Shown one piece after another: positions 17,380 to 26,566 of a stretch of DNA of 64,000 bases. The stretch spans positions 2,790,001 through 2,854,000 of the forward strand of contig NZ_JBBGZW010000001.1 in the NCBI RefSeq assembly GCF_037479095.1, written 5' to 3'. Every line of letters begins with the position of its first letter. Position 1 is the first letter of the stretch. Under the pieces are notes generated by a model. The model saw only the letters and a program-made list of their open reading frames with translations. It had not been told where the DNA came from and made no database searches. The stretch is from Pantoea nemavictus (lineage in GTDB: Bacteria > Pseudomonadota > Gammaproteobacteria > Enterobacterales > Enterobacteriaceae). The position numbers and the translations under genes are program-made.

Positions 17380-20300
17380 TTATTCCAGCCACAGCAGGGC
17401 ATCGCCCGGACTCACCGGACGTCCTGCCTGACAGGCAATACGTTTCACCTGGCCTGCCTGCGGTGCGACAATTGCCAGTTCCATTTTCATCGCTTCCACG
17501 ATGATCAGCGTTTGACCGGCTTCCACCACGTCGCCCGGCTGTACCAGCACTTTCCAGATGTTGCCGTTCATATCGGCGCACACCGCCAGCGCATCATCGT
17601 CGGCTTCCGCCACTTCCAGCGTCTCATCACTGGTGAGTGGCGCGTTCTGCTCTTCCTGCGCCCACAGCGTCACTTCCTGTTCGAAGGCGGCCGACTGGCG
17701 CTGACGGAATTCGCCGATCGACGCGGCGTGATCGGCCAGGAACTGCTGATGCGCGGCGAAATCGAATACCGTCTCTTCAATGCGCACCGTGGCACGGCCT
17801 TCGCGGAAGTCATCGCGCAGCTGCGTCAGTTCGTCTTCGGTGACCGGATAGAAGCGCACCTGATCGAAGAAGTGCAGCAGCCACGGCTCGTCAGCGGCGA
17901 ACTGAGGGTTTTTGAGGAACTTGTTCCAGATCGGCAGGGTGCGGCCCACCAGCTGATAGCCGCCCGGCGAGTCCATGCCGTAGATGCACATGTACATGCC
18001 GCCAATGCCAACGGTGCCTTCGGCGGTGAAGGTGCGCGCCGGGCTGTATTTGGAGCTCAGCAGGCGATGGCGTGGATCGATCGGTACTGCGCACGGCGCG
18101 CCGAGATAGACGTCGCCGAGGCCGAGAATCAGATAGCTGGCATCAAAAATCGTATCGCGTACCGCTTCACGGCTGGCTAAGCCATTAATACGCTGGATAA
18201 AATCGACGTTGTTCGGCAGCCACGGCGCGCTGGCGCGCACGGTTTCTTTGTAGCGCTCCACCGCGCCGAGCGTCGCGCTGTCTTCGAACGCCATCGGCAG
18301 CCAGACAATGCGTGACGGCACTTTCAGCTGGCTGACATCGCCCAATCCGCTCTCCAGCTCCAGCAGTAACTGCATCAGCTGTTTCTGGCTGAGGATCAGG
18401 CTGTCGTAACGTACCTGCAGAGAGCGCACGCCGGGCGACAGCTCTTCCACGCCCGGCACCGCGCGTTCACGCAGCGCATTCATCAGCAGATGCACGCGCA
18501 GACGCAGCGCCAGATCCAGCACGTTATCGCCGTACTCAATCAGCACATATTTATCGCCCGCCTGGCGATACACCGCCGCTGGCGTGGTCGCCGTGGCCGG
18601 TAACGCCGCCAGCAGGGTGGCGGAACCGATAGCGCTGGCCGCTAAAGAGGGCACCACAAAAGCCGGTGCATGGGCACTGCGCAGGGTGGCCACGCTGTGC
18701 GCCTGGGCTTTTTCCAGTGCCACCGCTTCGTCAGCGCTAATCGGATGGAAGCGAATGCGGTCGCCCGGTTTCACCTGGCCGACTTTCCACAGCTCGGCTT
18801 TGGCGATGGTCACCGGACAGACGAAGCCGCCGAGGCTTGGGCCGTCATGCGTCAGGATCACCGGGAAGTCGCCGGTGAAGTTCACCGCGCCAATGGCGTA
18901 TTCGCAGTCATGTACGTTGGACGGATGCAGACCGGCTTCGCCGCCGTTGGCGCGCGTCCATGTCGGTTTCGGACCAACCAGGCGCACACCGAGGCGGTTG
19001 GAGTTGTAGTGCACCTGCCAGTCGCTGGCGAAGAACTCATCAATTGCCGCCTGAGTGAAGAAATCCGGTGCGCCGTGCGGTCCGTACAGCACGCCGATGC
19101 GCCATTCGCTGCCGTAGTGCGGCACCAATGCATGATCGAGCGCCTGCGGTGCGCTGACCGGCGCGGGCGTGGTACAGGCCGCCAGCTGCGGCTGGGAGAT
19201 CGGCAGCATATCGGCGACGCGCAAGGTGCGTCCGGCGTGGCCGCCAAACTGGCCGAGCGAGAAGGTTGAGCGGCTGCCGAGATACTCCGGCACGTCAAAG
19301 CCGTTGCGCACCGCTAAATAGGTGCGACAGCCGCTTTGCGCGCGGCCTAACGTCAGGGTTTGCCCTGCTTTAACGCTGACGGGCTGCCAGTAGGCGATGC
19401 TTTCGCCATCGACATCGGCCGCACAATCGGCGCCGGTCAGGGCGATCACCGCATCGCTATGGAAGCGCAGCGTCGGGCCTTGCAGGGTAAATTCGAGGCC
19501 CGCGGCGCTGTCGTGGTTGCCGACAATGCGGTTGGCGAGGCGGAAGGCGAAATCGTCCATCGGGCCGGATGGCGGCACGCCGATATCCCAATAGCCAAGG
19601 CGGCCAGGAAAATCCTGAATGCTGCTGAAGGTGCCGGGCTGCAGCACTTCAATCACGCTGGCGGATGGCGTGAAGCTGTCGAGGAAGCGCGTCCACACCT
19701 TGCCGCTGCGGAAGGCCTCGGTGGCGACGATCTGGCGCAGATAATCGAGGTTGCTGGCGATGCCGTGCAGCTGCGTGGCGTCGAGCGCCTGCTGCATTTT
19801 CGTTAACGCCGCTTCACGCGTCTCGGCATGCACGATCAGTTTGGCCACCATCGGATCGTAAAACGCCGAGACTTCGGTGCCGGTAGCAATCCAGCCATCG
19901 ACGCGCACATCGTCCGGGAAACAGACGGCGGTTAAGACGCCGGGGCTGGGCTGGAAGTTTTTCAACGGATCTTCAGCGTAGAGGCGCACTTCAATTGAGG
20001 CGCCTTGCGGCGCCTGCTGCAGACGCGCCCATTCGATGGCATCGCCTGCCGCGACTTGCAGCATGCACTCAACCAGATCGAGACCGGTGACGCATTCGGT
20101 GACCGGATGTTCCACCTGCAGGCGGGTGTTCACTTCGAGGAAGTAGAAGGCATCCTGCTCGGCGTCGTAGATGTACTCCACCGTGCCAGCGCTGCGATAG
20201 TTGACCAGCTCGCCAAGGCGCACCGCCGAAGAGAGCAGCGCTTCACGCGTTGCCTGCGGCAGATTAGGTGCCGGCGTTTCTTCCACCACTTTCTGGTTGC

Positions 20301-20997
20301 GGCGCTGCAGCGAGCAGTCGCGTTCGCCGAGGGCAATTACTTTGCCGCTGCCGTCGCCAAAAATCTGCACTTCCACGTGGCGTGCGCGGTCGATGCAGCG
20401 TTCTAAAAACACTCCCGCATCGCTGAAGAACTGCTCGCCGAGACGACGCACGCTCTCCCACGCATTGCGCAGCGCGTCGGCGTCGGCGCAGCGCGTCAGA
20501 CCAATGCCACCGCCGCCGGCGGTGCTTTTCAACATCACCGGATAACCGATGCTGTCGGCGGCGCTTAAGGCTTCGTCCAGCGAACTCAGTAGCGGCGTGC
20601 CCGGCGTCATTGGCACGCCAGCGCTGGCGGCTAATTCACGCGCGCGGTGTTTCAGGCCAAACTCGCCAATCTGCTGCGCGGTGGGGCCGACGAAGGCGAT
20701 ACCGGCTTTTTCACAGGCATCGGCGAACGGCAGGCTTTCCGAGAGGAAACCGTAGCCCGGCCAGATGGCTTCGGCACCGGTTTCCTGTGCGGCGGCGAGG
20801 ATTTTATCGATGCGCAGATAGCTGTCGCTGGCTTTGTCACCGCCAAGCGCGATCGCCACATCCGCTTCTTTGACGTGGCGCGCGTTGCGATCGGCATCGG
20901 AATAGACGGCGACGCTTTTCACGCCGAGGCGTTTTAAGGTACGGATGGCGCGACAGGCGATTTCGCCACGGTTAGCAATCAAAACGGTGCTGAACAT
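17380..20997 (-). CDS. uca: Urea carboxylase (biotin-dependent)
   Basis: Large ATP- and biotin-dependent enzyme of 1205 residues that carboxylates urea to allophanate. Domains in order are biotin carboxylase (about 1-445, with the ATP-grasp glycine loop AGGGGIGLTR), the two carboxyltransferase halves of AHS2/KipA and AHS1/KipI type (about 460-1040), and a biotinyl domain with EAMKM at 1168-1172 and biotinyl-Lys at 1171. Only two bases separate it from atzF upstream. Guanidine carboxylase is a close relative, but the urea transporter next door and the absence of carboxyguanidine deiminase genes favour urea. The protein looks complete. Confidence 0.92.
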   Translation of the reverse strand: MFSTVLIANRGEIACRAIRTLKRLGVKSVAVYSDADRNARHVKEADVAIALGGDKASDSYLRIDKILAAAQETGAEAIWPGYGFLSESLPFADACEKAGIAFVGPTAQQIGEFGLKHRARELAASAGVPMTPGTPLLSSLDEALSAADSIGYPVMLKSTAGGGGIGLTRCADADALRNAWESVRRLGEQFFSDAGVFLERCIDRARHVEVQIFGDGSGKVIALGERDCSLQRRNQKVVEETPAPNLPQATREALLSSAVRLGELVNYRSAGTVEYIYDAEQDAFYFLEVNTRLQVEHPVTECVTGLDLVECMLQVAAGDAIEWARLQQAPQGASIEVRLYAEDPLKNFQPSPGVLTAVCFPDDVRVDGWIATGTEVSAFYDPMVAKLIVHAETREAALTKMQQALDATQLHGIASNLDYLRQIVATEAFRSGKVWTRFLDSFTPSASVIEVLQPGTFSSIQDFPGRLGYWDIGVPPSGPMDDFAFRLANRIVGNHDSAAGLEFTLQGPTLRFHSDAVIALTGADCAADVDGESIAYWQPVSVKAGQTLTLGRAQSGCRTYLAVRNGFDVPEYLGSRSTFSLGQFGGHAGRTLRVADMLPISQPQLAACTTPAPVSAPQALDHALVPHYGSEWRIGVLYGPHGAPDFFTQAAIDEFFASDWQVHYNSNRLGVRLVGPKPTWTRANGGEAGLHPSNVHDCEYAIGAVNFTGDFPVILTHDGPSLGGFVCPVTIAKAELWKVGQVKPGDRIRFHPISADEAVALEKAQAHSVATLRSAHAPAFVVPSLAASAIGSATLLAALPATATTPAAVYRQAGDKYVLIEYGDNVLDLALRLRVHLLMNALRERAVPGVEELSPGVRSLQVRYDSLILSQKQLMQLLLELESGLGDVSQLKVPSRIVWLPMAFEDSATLGAVERYKETVRASAPWLPNNVDFIQRINGLASREAVRDTIFDASYLILGLGDVYLGAPCAVPIDPRHRLLSSKYSPARTFTAEGTVGIGGMYMCIYGMDSPGGYQLVGRTLPIWNKFLKNPQFAADEPWLLHFFDQVRFYPVTEDELTQLRDDFREGRATVRIEETVFDFAAHQQFLADHAASIGEFRQRQSAAFEQEVTLWAQEEQNAPLTSDETLEVAEADDDALAVCADMNGNIWKVLVQPGDVVEAGQTLIIVEAMKMELAIVAPQAGQVKRIACQAGRPVSPGDALLWLE

Positions 20998-20999
20998 GC

Positions 21000-22796
21000 T
21001 TATTTACTCCCCTGAGAAGCCAGCCAGTTGCGCCAGCCGCCAAATTCGGTAATTTCCAGCGCCTGCGACAGCACCGCCGGTTCACAGATAAAGCCTTTGA
21101 CGCTGCGGCCGTCGGCCAGCGTTAACGAGCCAATGCCGAGCGGGGCGGGGATCTCCGCCACGAACTCGCCAAAGCGTGCCAGCGGGATATCCCACAGCTC
21201 GACGGTAATCGCCGCGCCGCTCTCACCGCGCAGCAGGCCCGGCTTCTTAATTGGGCCATCGAGCAGAGCAAACAGGCGGTAGTTGCTGGCGGTTTGCGTC
21301 TCTTCCACCAGCACCGCCTGACGCGTCGTCAGCTGGAAGTTGAGCGGCATACCGGTGAGATGCGCGCCTACCACCGCCACGCGTACGTGATCGGCAGAAA
21401 GCGGCAAGGTGGCAGATTCCGCTGGCTGCTTTTTGCCGGTTGCACCGAGCGGCAGCGCCATCTGCTGCTGCCAGCGCACACCAAAACCGGCCAGCGCACG
21501 ATCCTGCCAGGCGGGCGCAATCAGCGTGATGCCCGCCGGTAAACCATCGGCGCGGAAGGGGGCCGGCAGCGCCAGTGCGCAGAGATCGGCAAGATTGGTG
21601 AAGTTGGTGTAAGTGCCGAACTGCGAGTTGTAGAGCACCGGCTCCTGCTGCATTTCGGCCAGCGTGTGGATGGTTGGTGAGGTGGGCACCACCAGCGCGT
21701 CGAACTGCGCCAGCGTTTGCTGAATCTGCCGCGTCAGCTCGGCACGCAGGTATTCCGCCTGATAGGCTTCGACCGCGCTGTATTTCAGGCCGCTACTGAC
21801 AATGCCGAATACCACCGGATCCATCTCTTCCGGACGATTGATCATCTCGCCCACCGCCACGGTGCGCTCGGCGACCCACGGGCCGTAATAGAGCTGTTCG
21901 GCCAGCTGGTGGAACACGGAGAAATCAATCGGGTGCAGCGTCGCGCCACCTGCCTGCAGTTGCTCTAGCGCCGCCAGCCATGCCGCTTCGGCCAGTTTGT
22001 CGCCGAAGAATTCCGGCGTGGCGGGAATGGCGAAATCAGGCTGCGCTTTGAAGCTGGCGGGCGCGCTGTGCGGATTGCTGCGCGAGTAGGCATCGCCGGC
22101 GTCATAGCCGCCCGCCGCCGTGGCCACCGCGAAGGCATCTTCCACCGTTAACGCGAACACCGAAATGGTGTCATTGAGGCGGCAAGCCGGCACCACGCCG
22201 CTGGCGGAGAACCAGCCTTTGGTGGGCTTAAGGCCGACGATATTGTTGAAACCGGCCGGTACGCGGCCCGAACCGGCGGTATCGGTGCCGAGTGAGAAGC
22301 CCACCAGTCCGCGCGCCAGTACCGAAGCGGAACCGGAACTGGAGCCGCCGCTGACGTAATCCGGATTGAAAGTGTTGCTCACCGCGCCAAATGGCGAACG
22401 CGTGCCGACTAAGCCAGTGGCGTATTGATCGAGGTTGGTTTTGCCAATCACCACCGCGCCTGCGGCTTTAAGCTGCGCCACCACAAAGGCATCGGCGGCG
22501 GCGGTGTAGGTGAAGGCGGGGCAGGCGGCGCTGGTCGGCCAGCCGGCGACATCAATATTGTCTTTAACCGCAAAAGGCACGCCAAACAGCGGCAGCGCGG
22601 CCGGGTTGCGCTGATAACTCGCCAGCAGCGGCTCAATTTGTGCCTGCAGCTGCGCGGGTGTGGCGAGATAAAGCCAGGCGTTATCCTGCGCGTCGATTGC
22701 GTCGAGATGTGCTGCCAGCAGGGAAGTAATTTGCTGTGGATCCTGTTGGTAACTGCGTTGCCAATCCTGGAGCGTAAAGCCAAAGGTCAATGCCAT
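21000..22796 (-). CDS. atzF: Allophanate hydrolase
   Basis: Amidase-signature enzyme of 598 residues that splits allophanate to two ammonia and two CO2, completing the urea carboxylase route. The catalytic Lys is at 78 in FAVKDN, the cis-Ser is in GGSSSGSA at 151-158, and the nucleophile is Ser176 in DTAGSGRVPAG. A C-terminal domain of about 130 residues is typical of AtzF and of the yeast DUR1,2 hydrolase half. The frame is open to 23039, but the ATG at 22796 gives the family start and falls downstream of the predicted promoter. It is the first gene of the urea operon. Confidence 0.92.
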   Translation of the reverse strand: MALTFGFTLQDWQRSYQQDPQQITSLLAAHLDAIDAQDNAWLYLATPAQLQAQIEPLLASYQRNPAALPLFGVPFAVKDNIDVAGWPTSAACPAFTYTAAADAFVVAQLKAAGAVVIGKTNLDQYATGLVGTRSPFGAVSNTFNPDYVSGGSSSGSASVLARGLVGFSLGTDTAGSGRVPAGFNNIVGLKPTKGWFSASGVVPACRLNDTISVFALTVEDAFAVATAAGGYDAGDAYSRSNPHSAPASFKAQPDFAIPATPEFFGDKLAEAAWLAALEQLQAGGATLHPIDFSVFHQLAEQLYYGPWVAERTVAVGEMINRPEEMDPVVFGIVSSGLKYSAVEAYQAEYLRAELTRQIQQTLAQFDALVVPTSPTIHTLAEMQQEPVLYNSQFGTYTNFTNLADLCALALPAPFRADGLPAGITLIAPAWQDRALAGFGVRWQQQMALPLGATGKKQPAESATLPLSADHVRVAVVGAHLTGMPLNFQLTTRQAVLVEETQTASNYRLFALLDGPIKKPGLLRGESGAAITVELWDIPLARFGEFVAEIPAPLGIGSLTLADGRSVKGFICEPAVLSQALEITEFGGWRNWLASQGSK

Positions 22797-22810
22797 GAGT
22801 GAATTCCAAC

Positions 22811-22820
22811 TGGTATACAA
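22811..22820. promoter_or_regulatory. GntR/FCD-type operator in the urea operon leader
   Basis: TGGTATACAA fits the TNGTNNACNA core known for FadR/FCD regulators and is nearly symmetric. It lies about 6-15 bases downstream of the transcription start predicted from the sigma-54 promoter, a position where a bound repressor would block initiation. The cognate protein is probably the gntR gene at 16672-17370. Confidence 0.55.
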
Positions 22821-22835
22821 GATGGAATTCAACAG

Positions 22836-22851
22836 AGCAAAGCGCGTGCCA
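22836..22851 (-). promoter_or_regulatory. Sigma-54 promoter of the urea operon
   Basis: On the minus strand the sequence reads TGGCACGCGCTTTGCT, an exact fit to the -24/-12 consensus TGGCAC-N5-TTGC. The -24 element is at 22851-22846 and the -12 element at 22840-22837. The start would be near 22826, about 30 bases before the atzF ATG. It implies nitrogen (RpoN/NtrC) control of atzF-uca-gntR-urtABCDE. Confidence 0.8.
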
Positions 22852-22914
22852 TTTTTGTAAGCCAATGAAAGCGCGTAGTTAATTGATGTGTAATACGTTT
22901 TTCTGATGATAAAT

Positions 22915-22953
22915 TGCACAACGGCGGCGCAAGCGCTGTGCAATGGCGGTGCG
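22915..22953. promoter_or_regulatory. Two NtrC-like enhancer sites
   Basis: TGCACAACGGCGGCGCA (22915-22931) matches the NtrC palindrome TGCACY-N5-RGTGCA except at two positions. TGTGCAATGGCGGTGCG (22937-22953) is a weaker match. Their centres are 22 bp apart, two helical turns, and lie about 97 and 119 bases upstream of the predicted sigma-54 start. The pair also contains an 8-bp inverted repeat ATTGCACA/TGTGCAAT. Confidence 0.55.
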
Positions 22954-23054
22954 CGAGCGTAAATTTTGTGAAGAACATGGCAAGAGACGGTTGGCCTGGT
23001 TAGCATGAAGGAAGTCTGGCATGAGCTGGATCGCAGCACTGAGAGGAGAGCGTA

Positions 23055-24974
23055 ATGGAGAAGTGGCGTTACTGGATGCTAGGGATCTGTCTGGTCAGCA
23101 CGGCCAGCAGCGCATGGGCCGATTCGCTGGATCAGCAGCGGCAGCGCTATGCGCAAATCAAGCAAGCCTGGGATAACAAACAGATGGACCAGGTGACGCA
23201 GCTGATGCCGACGCTGCAGGATTACCCGCTCTACCCGTATCTGCAATACCGGCTGCTGGCGCAGGATCTCGATCAAGAGACGCCGCTGGCGGTGAAGAAT
23301 TTTATTCAACAGTATCCTACGCTGCCGCCGGCGCGCTCGCTCTCAACACGCTTTGTGAATGTGTTGGCCAATCGTCAGGACTGGCAAGGCGTGCTCAGCT
23401 TCAGCCCGGATGAGCCGAAACCGGTGCAGGCGCGCTGTAACTGGTATTACGCCAAATGGGCCACCGGGCAACAGCAGGCGGCGTTTGCCGGGGCCAAAGA
23501 GATTTGGCTGCGCGGCACCGCGTTGCCGAATGACTGTGACAAGCTGTTCTCGGTCTGGCAAGCCAGCGGGCAGCTCTCGCCGATCACCATTCTGGAGCGT
23601 ATCCGTCTGGCGATGAAAGCCGGTAACGATAGCCTGGTGAATTATCTGGCGAAAATGCTGCCAGCGGATTATCAAACCACCGCCAGCGCGCTGATTGCGC
23701 TGCAGCAGAATCCGCAAACCGTCACTACCTTTGCCAGCAGCATGGGCCCCACTGATTTCACCCGCATGGCGACCAGCTATGCCTTCGCCCGCGTGGCGCG
23801 TGAGGATATGGACAACGCGCGCATGATGATTCCGCAACTGGTGCAGGCGCAGAAGATGAGCCAGGCCGATGAGCAGGATCTGAAAGAGACGGTGGTATGG
23901 CGCATGATGGGCGCGGATCTCACCAGCGAGCAGGCGCGCTGGCGTGATGCGGTAGTGATGAACAGCGAATCCACCGCGCTGGTGGAGCGCCGTGTTCGTC
24001 TGGCGCTGAGCCAGAACGATCGCCGCGGGCTGAATACCTGGATCGCGCGTTTGCCGGTGGAAGCCAAAGAGAAAGATGAGTGGCAATACTGGCAGGCCGA
24101 TTTGCTGATTTCTCAGGGCCGCAAAGAGGAAGCGAACGACATTCTGCGCAAGCTGATGCAGGCGCGCGGCTTCTATCCGATGGTGGCGGCGCAACGTCTT
24201 GGCGTGGAGTATCCGTTGCAGGTTGATAAAGCGCCGGCAGCTGATAATAACGTGGTGCAGGGCGCGGAAATGGCGCGCGTGCGCGAGCTGATGTACTGGG
24301 GGTTGGATAACCTGGCGCGCAGCGAATGGGCCAATCTGATCTCCAGTAAAACTCATTCCCAGCAGCAGATGCTGGCGCGTTATGCCAACGAGCAGGATTG
24401 GTGGGATCTCAGCGTGCAGGCCACCATTACCGCGAAAATGTGGGATAGCCTGAAAGAGCGCTTCCCGCTGGCGTGGCAAAATCTGTATCAGCAATACACC
24501 AGCGACAAAGGCATTCCACCGAGTTATGCGATGGCGATTTCACGTCAGGAGAGCGCGTGGAATCCGAAGGCGCGTTCACCGGTGGGCGCCAGCGGCTTGA
24601 TGCAGGTAATGCCCGGCACGGCGACGCATACCGTGAAGATGTATAACATTCCCGGCTATGTGAACAGCAGCCAGCTGTTGGATCCGCAGACCAATATTCA
24701 GATCGGTACCCAGTATCTGGAGTATGTCTATCAGCAGTTCGGTCAGAACCGCATCTTCGCCTCGGCGGCTTACAACGCAGGGCCGGGACGCGTGCGCAGC
24801 TGGCAGAAAACCAGCGGGGGGAATCTGGATGCGGTGGCGTTTATCGAGACCATTCCGTTCTCAGAAACGCGTGGCTACGTGAAAAACGTGCTGGCCTACG
24901 ATGCCTATTATCGCTACTTCATGGGCAAGCCGGATAAGATTCTCGCTGACAGTGAGTGGAATCGCCAGTATTGA
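23055..24974 (+). CDS. slt: Soluble lytic murein transglycosylase Slt70
   Basis: Periplasmic muramidase-like enzyme that cleaves the glycan strands of peptidoglycan to 1,6-anhydro-muropeptides. The 639-residue protein has a signal peptide cut after Ala22 (SSAWA), a long alpha-helical superhelix (about 23-450) and a C-terminal SLT domain with catalytic Glu499 in AISRQESAWNP, plus the GLMQVMP and AYNAGPGRV motifs. GAGAGGAGAG precedes the ATG. trpR follows after 44 bp. The length is near that of E. coli Slt70. Confidence 0.96.
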   Translation: MEKWRYWMLGICLVSTASSAWADSLDQQRQRYAQIKQAWDNKQMDQVTQLMPTLQDYPLYPYLQYRLLAQDLDQETPLAVKNFIQQYPTLPPARSLSTRFVNVLANRQDWQGVLSFSPDEPKPVQARCNWYYAKWATGQQQAAFAGAKEIWLRGTALPNDCDKLFSVWQASGQLSPITILERIRLAMKAGNDSLVNYLAKMLPADYQTTASALIALQQNPQTVTTFASSMGPTDFTRMATSYAFARVAREDMDNARMMIPQLVQAQKMSQADEQDLKETVVWRMMGADLTSEQARWRDAVVMNSESTALVERRVRLALSQNDRRGLNTWIARLPVEAKEKDEWQYWQADLLISQGRKEEANDILRKLMQARGFYPMVAAQRLGVEYPLQVDKAPAADNNVVQGAEMARVRELMYWGLDNLARSEWANLISSKTHSQQQMLARYANEQDWWDLSVQATITAKMWDSLKERFPLAWQNLYQQYTSDKGIPPSYAMAISRQESAWNPKARSPVGASGLMQVMPGTATHTVKMYNIPGYVNSSQLLDPQTNIQIGTQYLEYVYQQFGQNRIFASAAYNAGPGRVRSWQKTSGGNLDAVAFIETIPFSETRGYVKNVLAYDAYYRYFMGKPDKILADSEWNRQY

Positions 24975-24985
24975 CTGTGCTATGC

Positions 24986-25011
24986 TTCCGTACTCGTTAA
25001 TGAGTACGGAA
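24986..25011. promoter_or_regulatory. trpR operator
   Basis: A 26-bp palindrome with one mismatch, centred on CGTACTCGTTAATGAGTACGG, resembles the TrpR operators of E. coli (TACTxGTTAxxxAGTAC type). It lies immediately upstream of trpR, so autorepression by Trp-bound TrpR is expected. Confidence 0.85.
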
Positions 25012-25018
25012 GTCCTTC

Positions 25019-25342
25019 ATGAGCCAACCCCTTTCTTCCCAGCCGGAATCGGCTCAGCCTGTTGAAGATAACTGGCTGCGTTTTATCGAACTGATGCAAA
25101 ACGCCTTTGCCGATGGCGTGGCGCTGCCGTTGCTACAGCTGATGATGACGCCGGATGAACGTGAGTCCTTCGGCACGCGTTTGCGCATTATCGAAGAGCT
25201 GATGAACGGTGAGATGAGCCAGCGTGAACTGAAGAATGAGTTGGGCGTAGGTATCGCTACGATAACGCGCGGTTCAAATAGCCTGAAAGAAGCGCCGCCA
25301 GAGCTGAAACGCTGGCTGGAAGCGCGTCTGGGACGCGATTAA
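25019..25342 (+). CDS. trpR: Trp operon repressor TrpR
   Basis: Small dimeric DNA-binding protein of 107 residues that represses trp genes when bound to tryptophan. The helix-turn-helix region [21 protein letters not shown] is almost identical to that of the E. coli protein. The gene overlaps the convergent yjjX by four bases, and its own operator lies just upstream. Confidence 0.97.
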   Translation: MSQPLSSQPESAQPVEDNWLRFIELMQNAFADGVALPLLQLMMTPDERESFGTRLRIIEELMNGEMSQRELKNELGVGIATITRGSNSLKEAPPELKRWLEARLGRD

Positions 25343-25860
25343 CGCTGATTGTAAAGCGGATGCGTAAACGGACACAGCGCCAGAATCAACGCCTGATGAT
25401 AGACGCTGGAGCGGCTTAGCAGGCCGTGAGTAAAGGCGCCAATCGCGCCACCTTTGTGTTTGATATTCTCTACGCCGGTCAGGCGTGCCATCTCGTCACC
25501 GAGTTCACGTCCGGCGGCTAAGCCTGCTACGACGATCGGCGGCAGGGTAAAGCTGGCCGAACGCGATTCACCGCGCTGCTGCGCATTTTCAATCACCATC
25601 CACGCAAAGGCGCAATCGCCTTCAATGCCCGCTTCAATCGCCACCCAATAATCCGCCTGCGGACGCTCCTGACGAGCGTTCGCTACGCGTTGACGTGCGC
25701 CAGTTCGCGTTTCGACATCGCTAAGTGGCTGAGCTGCGACGCCGCTCTCGACCTCGACCCCTTCAATGTGGCAGGATCCTTCGCCGAAAACGTCGTTGAA
25801 CGCCTGAGCAATCGCGCGAATTTTTGCCGGGTTGATGGTGGCTGCGACAACATGGTACAT
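25339..25860 (-). CDS. yjjX: Inosine/xanthosine triphosphatase YjjX
   Basis: Cytoplasmic house-cleaning nucleotidase of 173 residues that removes ITP and XTP. It belongs to the NTPase_1 family and shows the N-terminal [13 protein letters not shown] motif and the glycine-rich [13 protein letters not shown] stretch near residue 140. It is convergent with trpR (four-base overlap) and divergent from gpmB over about 50 bp, as in E. coli. Confidence 0.93.
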   Translation of the reverse strand: MYHVVAATINPAKIRAIAQAFNDVFGEGSCHIEGVEVESGVAAQPLSDVETRTGARQRVANARQERPQADYWVAIEAGIEGDCAFAWMVIENAQQRGESRSASFTLPPIVVAGLAAGRELGDEMARLTGVENIKHKGGAIGAFTHGLLSRSSVYHQALILALCPFTHPLYNQR

Positions 25861-25911
25861 AATTGTTTGAACCCTCGAGGCAAATTTGTCGCAGTATAAC
25901 GGAAATTAAGC

Positions 25912-26559
25912 ATGCTACAGGTCTATCTTGTTCGTCACGGTGAAACGGTATGGAATGCGGCGCGACGCATTCAGGGGCAGTCTGACAGCCCGTTAACGGA
26001 AAAAGGTGAGCAGCAGGCTCATCAGGTCGGCGAGCGCGTGAAATCGCTGGGCATTACCCACGTGATTGCCAGCGATTTAGGACGTACACGTCGCACGGCG
26101 GAGATCATCGCCGACGCGTGTGGCTGCACCGTTACGCTTGACGCGCGTCTGCGTGAGCTCAACATGGGCTGCCTGGAACAACGTCCACTCGATGGCTTGA
26201 CGGAAGAAGAGGAAAACTGGCGTAAAACGCTGGTGGATGGCACCACAGCGGGCCGTATTCCGGGTGGCGAATCGATGGCGGAGATGGCGGCGCGTATGCA
26301 CGAAGCGCTGAATGCGCTGCTGGCGTTGCCAGCCGGCAGCCGTCCGCTGATTGTCAGCCACGGCATGGCGCTCGGCGTGCTGGTCAGCACCATTCTCGGC
26401 TTACCTGCGCATGCAGAACGTCGTTTGCGTCTGCGCAACTGCTCGATTTCGCGTGTGGATCATCAGCAAAGCGCCTGGCTGGCGGCTGGTTGGGTAGTCG
26501 AAACGGCGGGCGATGTTTCGCATCTGGATGCCCCCGCGCTGGATGAATTGCAGCGTTGA
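25912..26559 (+). CDS. gpmB: Phosphoglycerate mutase-like phosphatase GpmB
   Basis: Histidine-phosphatase superfamily protein of 215 residues, named GpmB/YtjC in E. coli. The catalytic RHGET motif is at residues 8-12, and a second catalytic His is in VSHGMAL near 149. Despite the name, a phosphatase role is at least as likely as glycolytic mutase activity. A strong bidirectional terminator separates it from rob. Confidence 0.93.
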   Translation: MLQVYLVRHGETVWNAARRIQGQSDSPLTEKGEQQAHQVGERVKSLGITHVIASDLGRTRRTAEIIADACGCTVTLDARLRELNMGCLEQRPLDGLTEEEENWRKTLVDGTTAGRIPGGESMAEMAARMHEALNALLALPAGSRPLIVSHGMALGVLVSTILGLPAHAERRLRLRNCSISRVDHQQSAWLAAGWVVETAGDVSHLDAPALDELQR

Positions 26560-26566
26560 GCTAAAT

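Noticed and set aside
17035..18180. 381-codon open frame on the plus strand
   Set aside because: Antisense to gntR and urea carboxylase; a by-product of G+C-rich codon use on the opposite strand.
22797..23054. Guanidine riboswitch ahead of the carboxylase operon
   Set aside because: Carboxylase operons of the guanidine type often carry one, but I see no conserved ykkC-like structure, and the leader predicted from the sigma-54 start is only about 30 bases.
6290..23054. Recent genomic island with integrase and attachment sites
   Set aside because: No integrase, tRNA gene, transposase or boundary direct repeats were seen, and codon use looks similar to the flanks by eye.
23343..24494. 383-codon open frame on the minus strand
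   Set aside because: Antisense to slt, a clear full-length gene, and His/Arg/Gln-rich as expected of a shadow frame.
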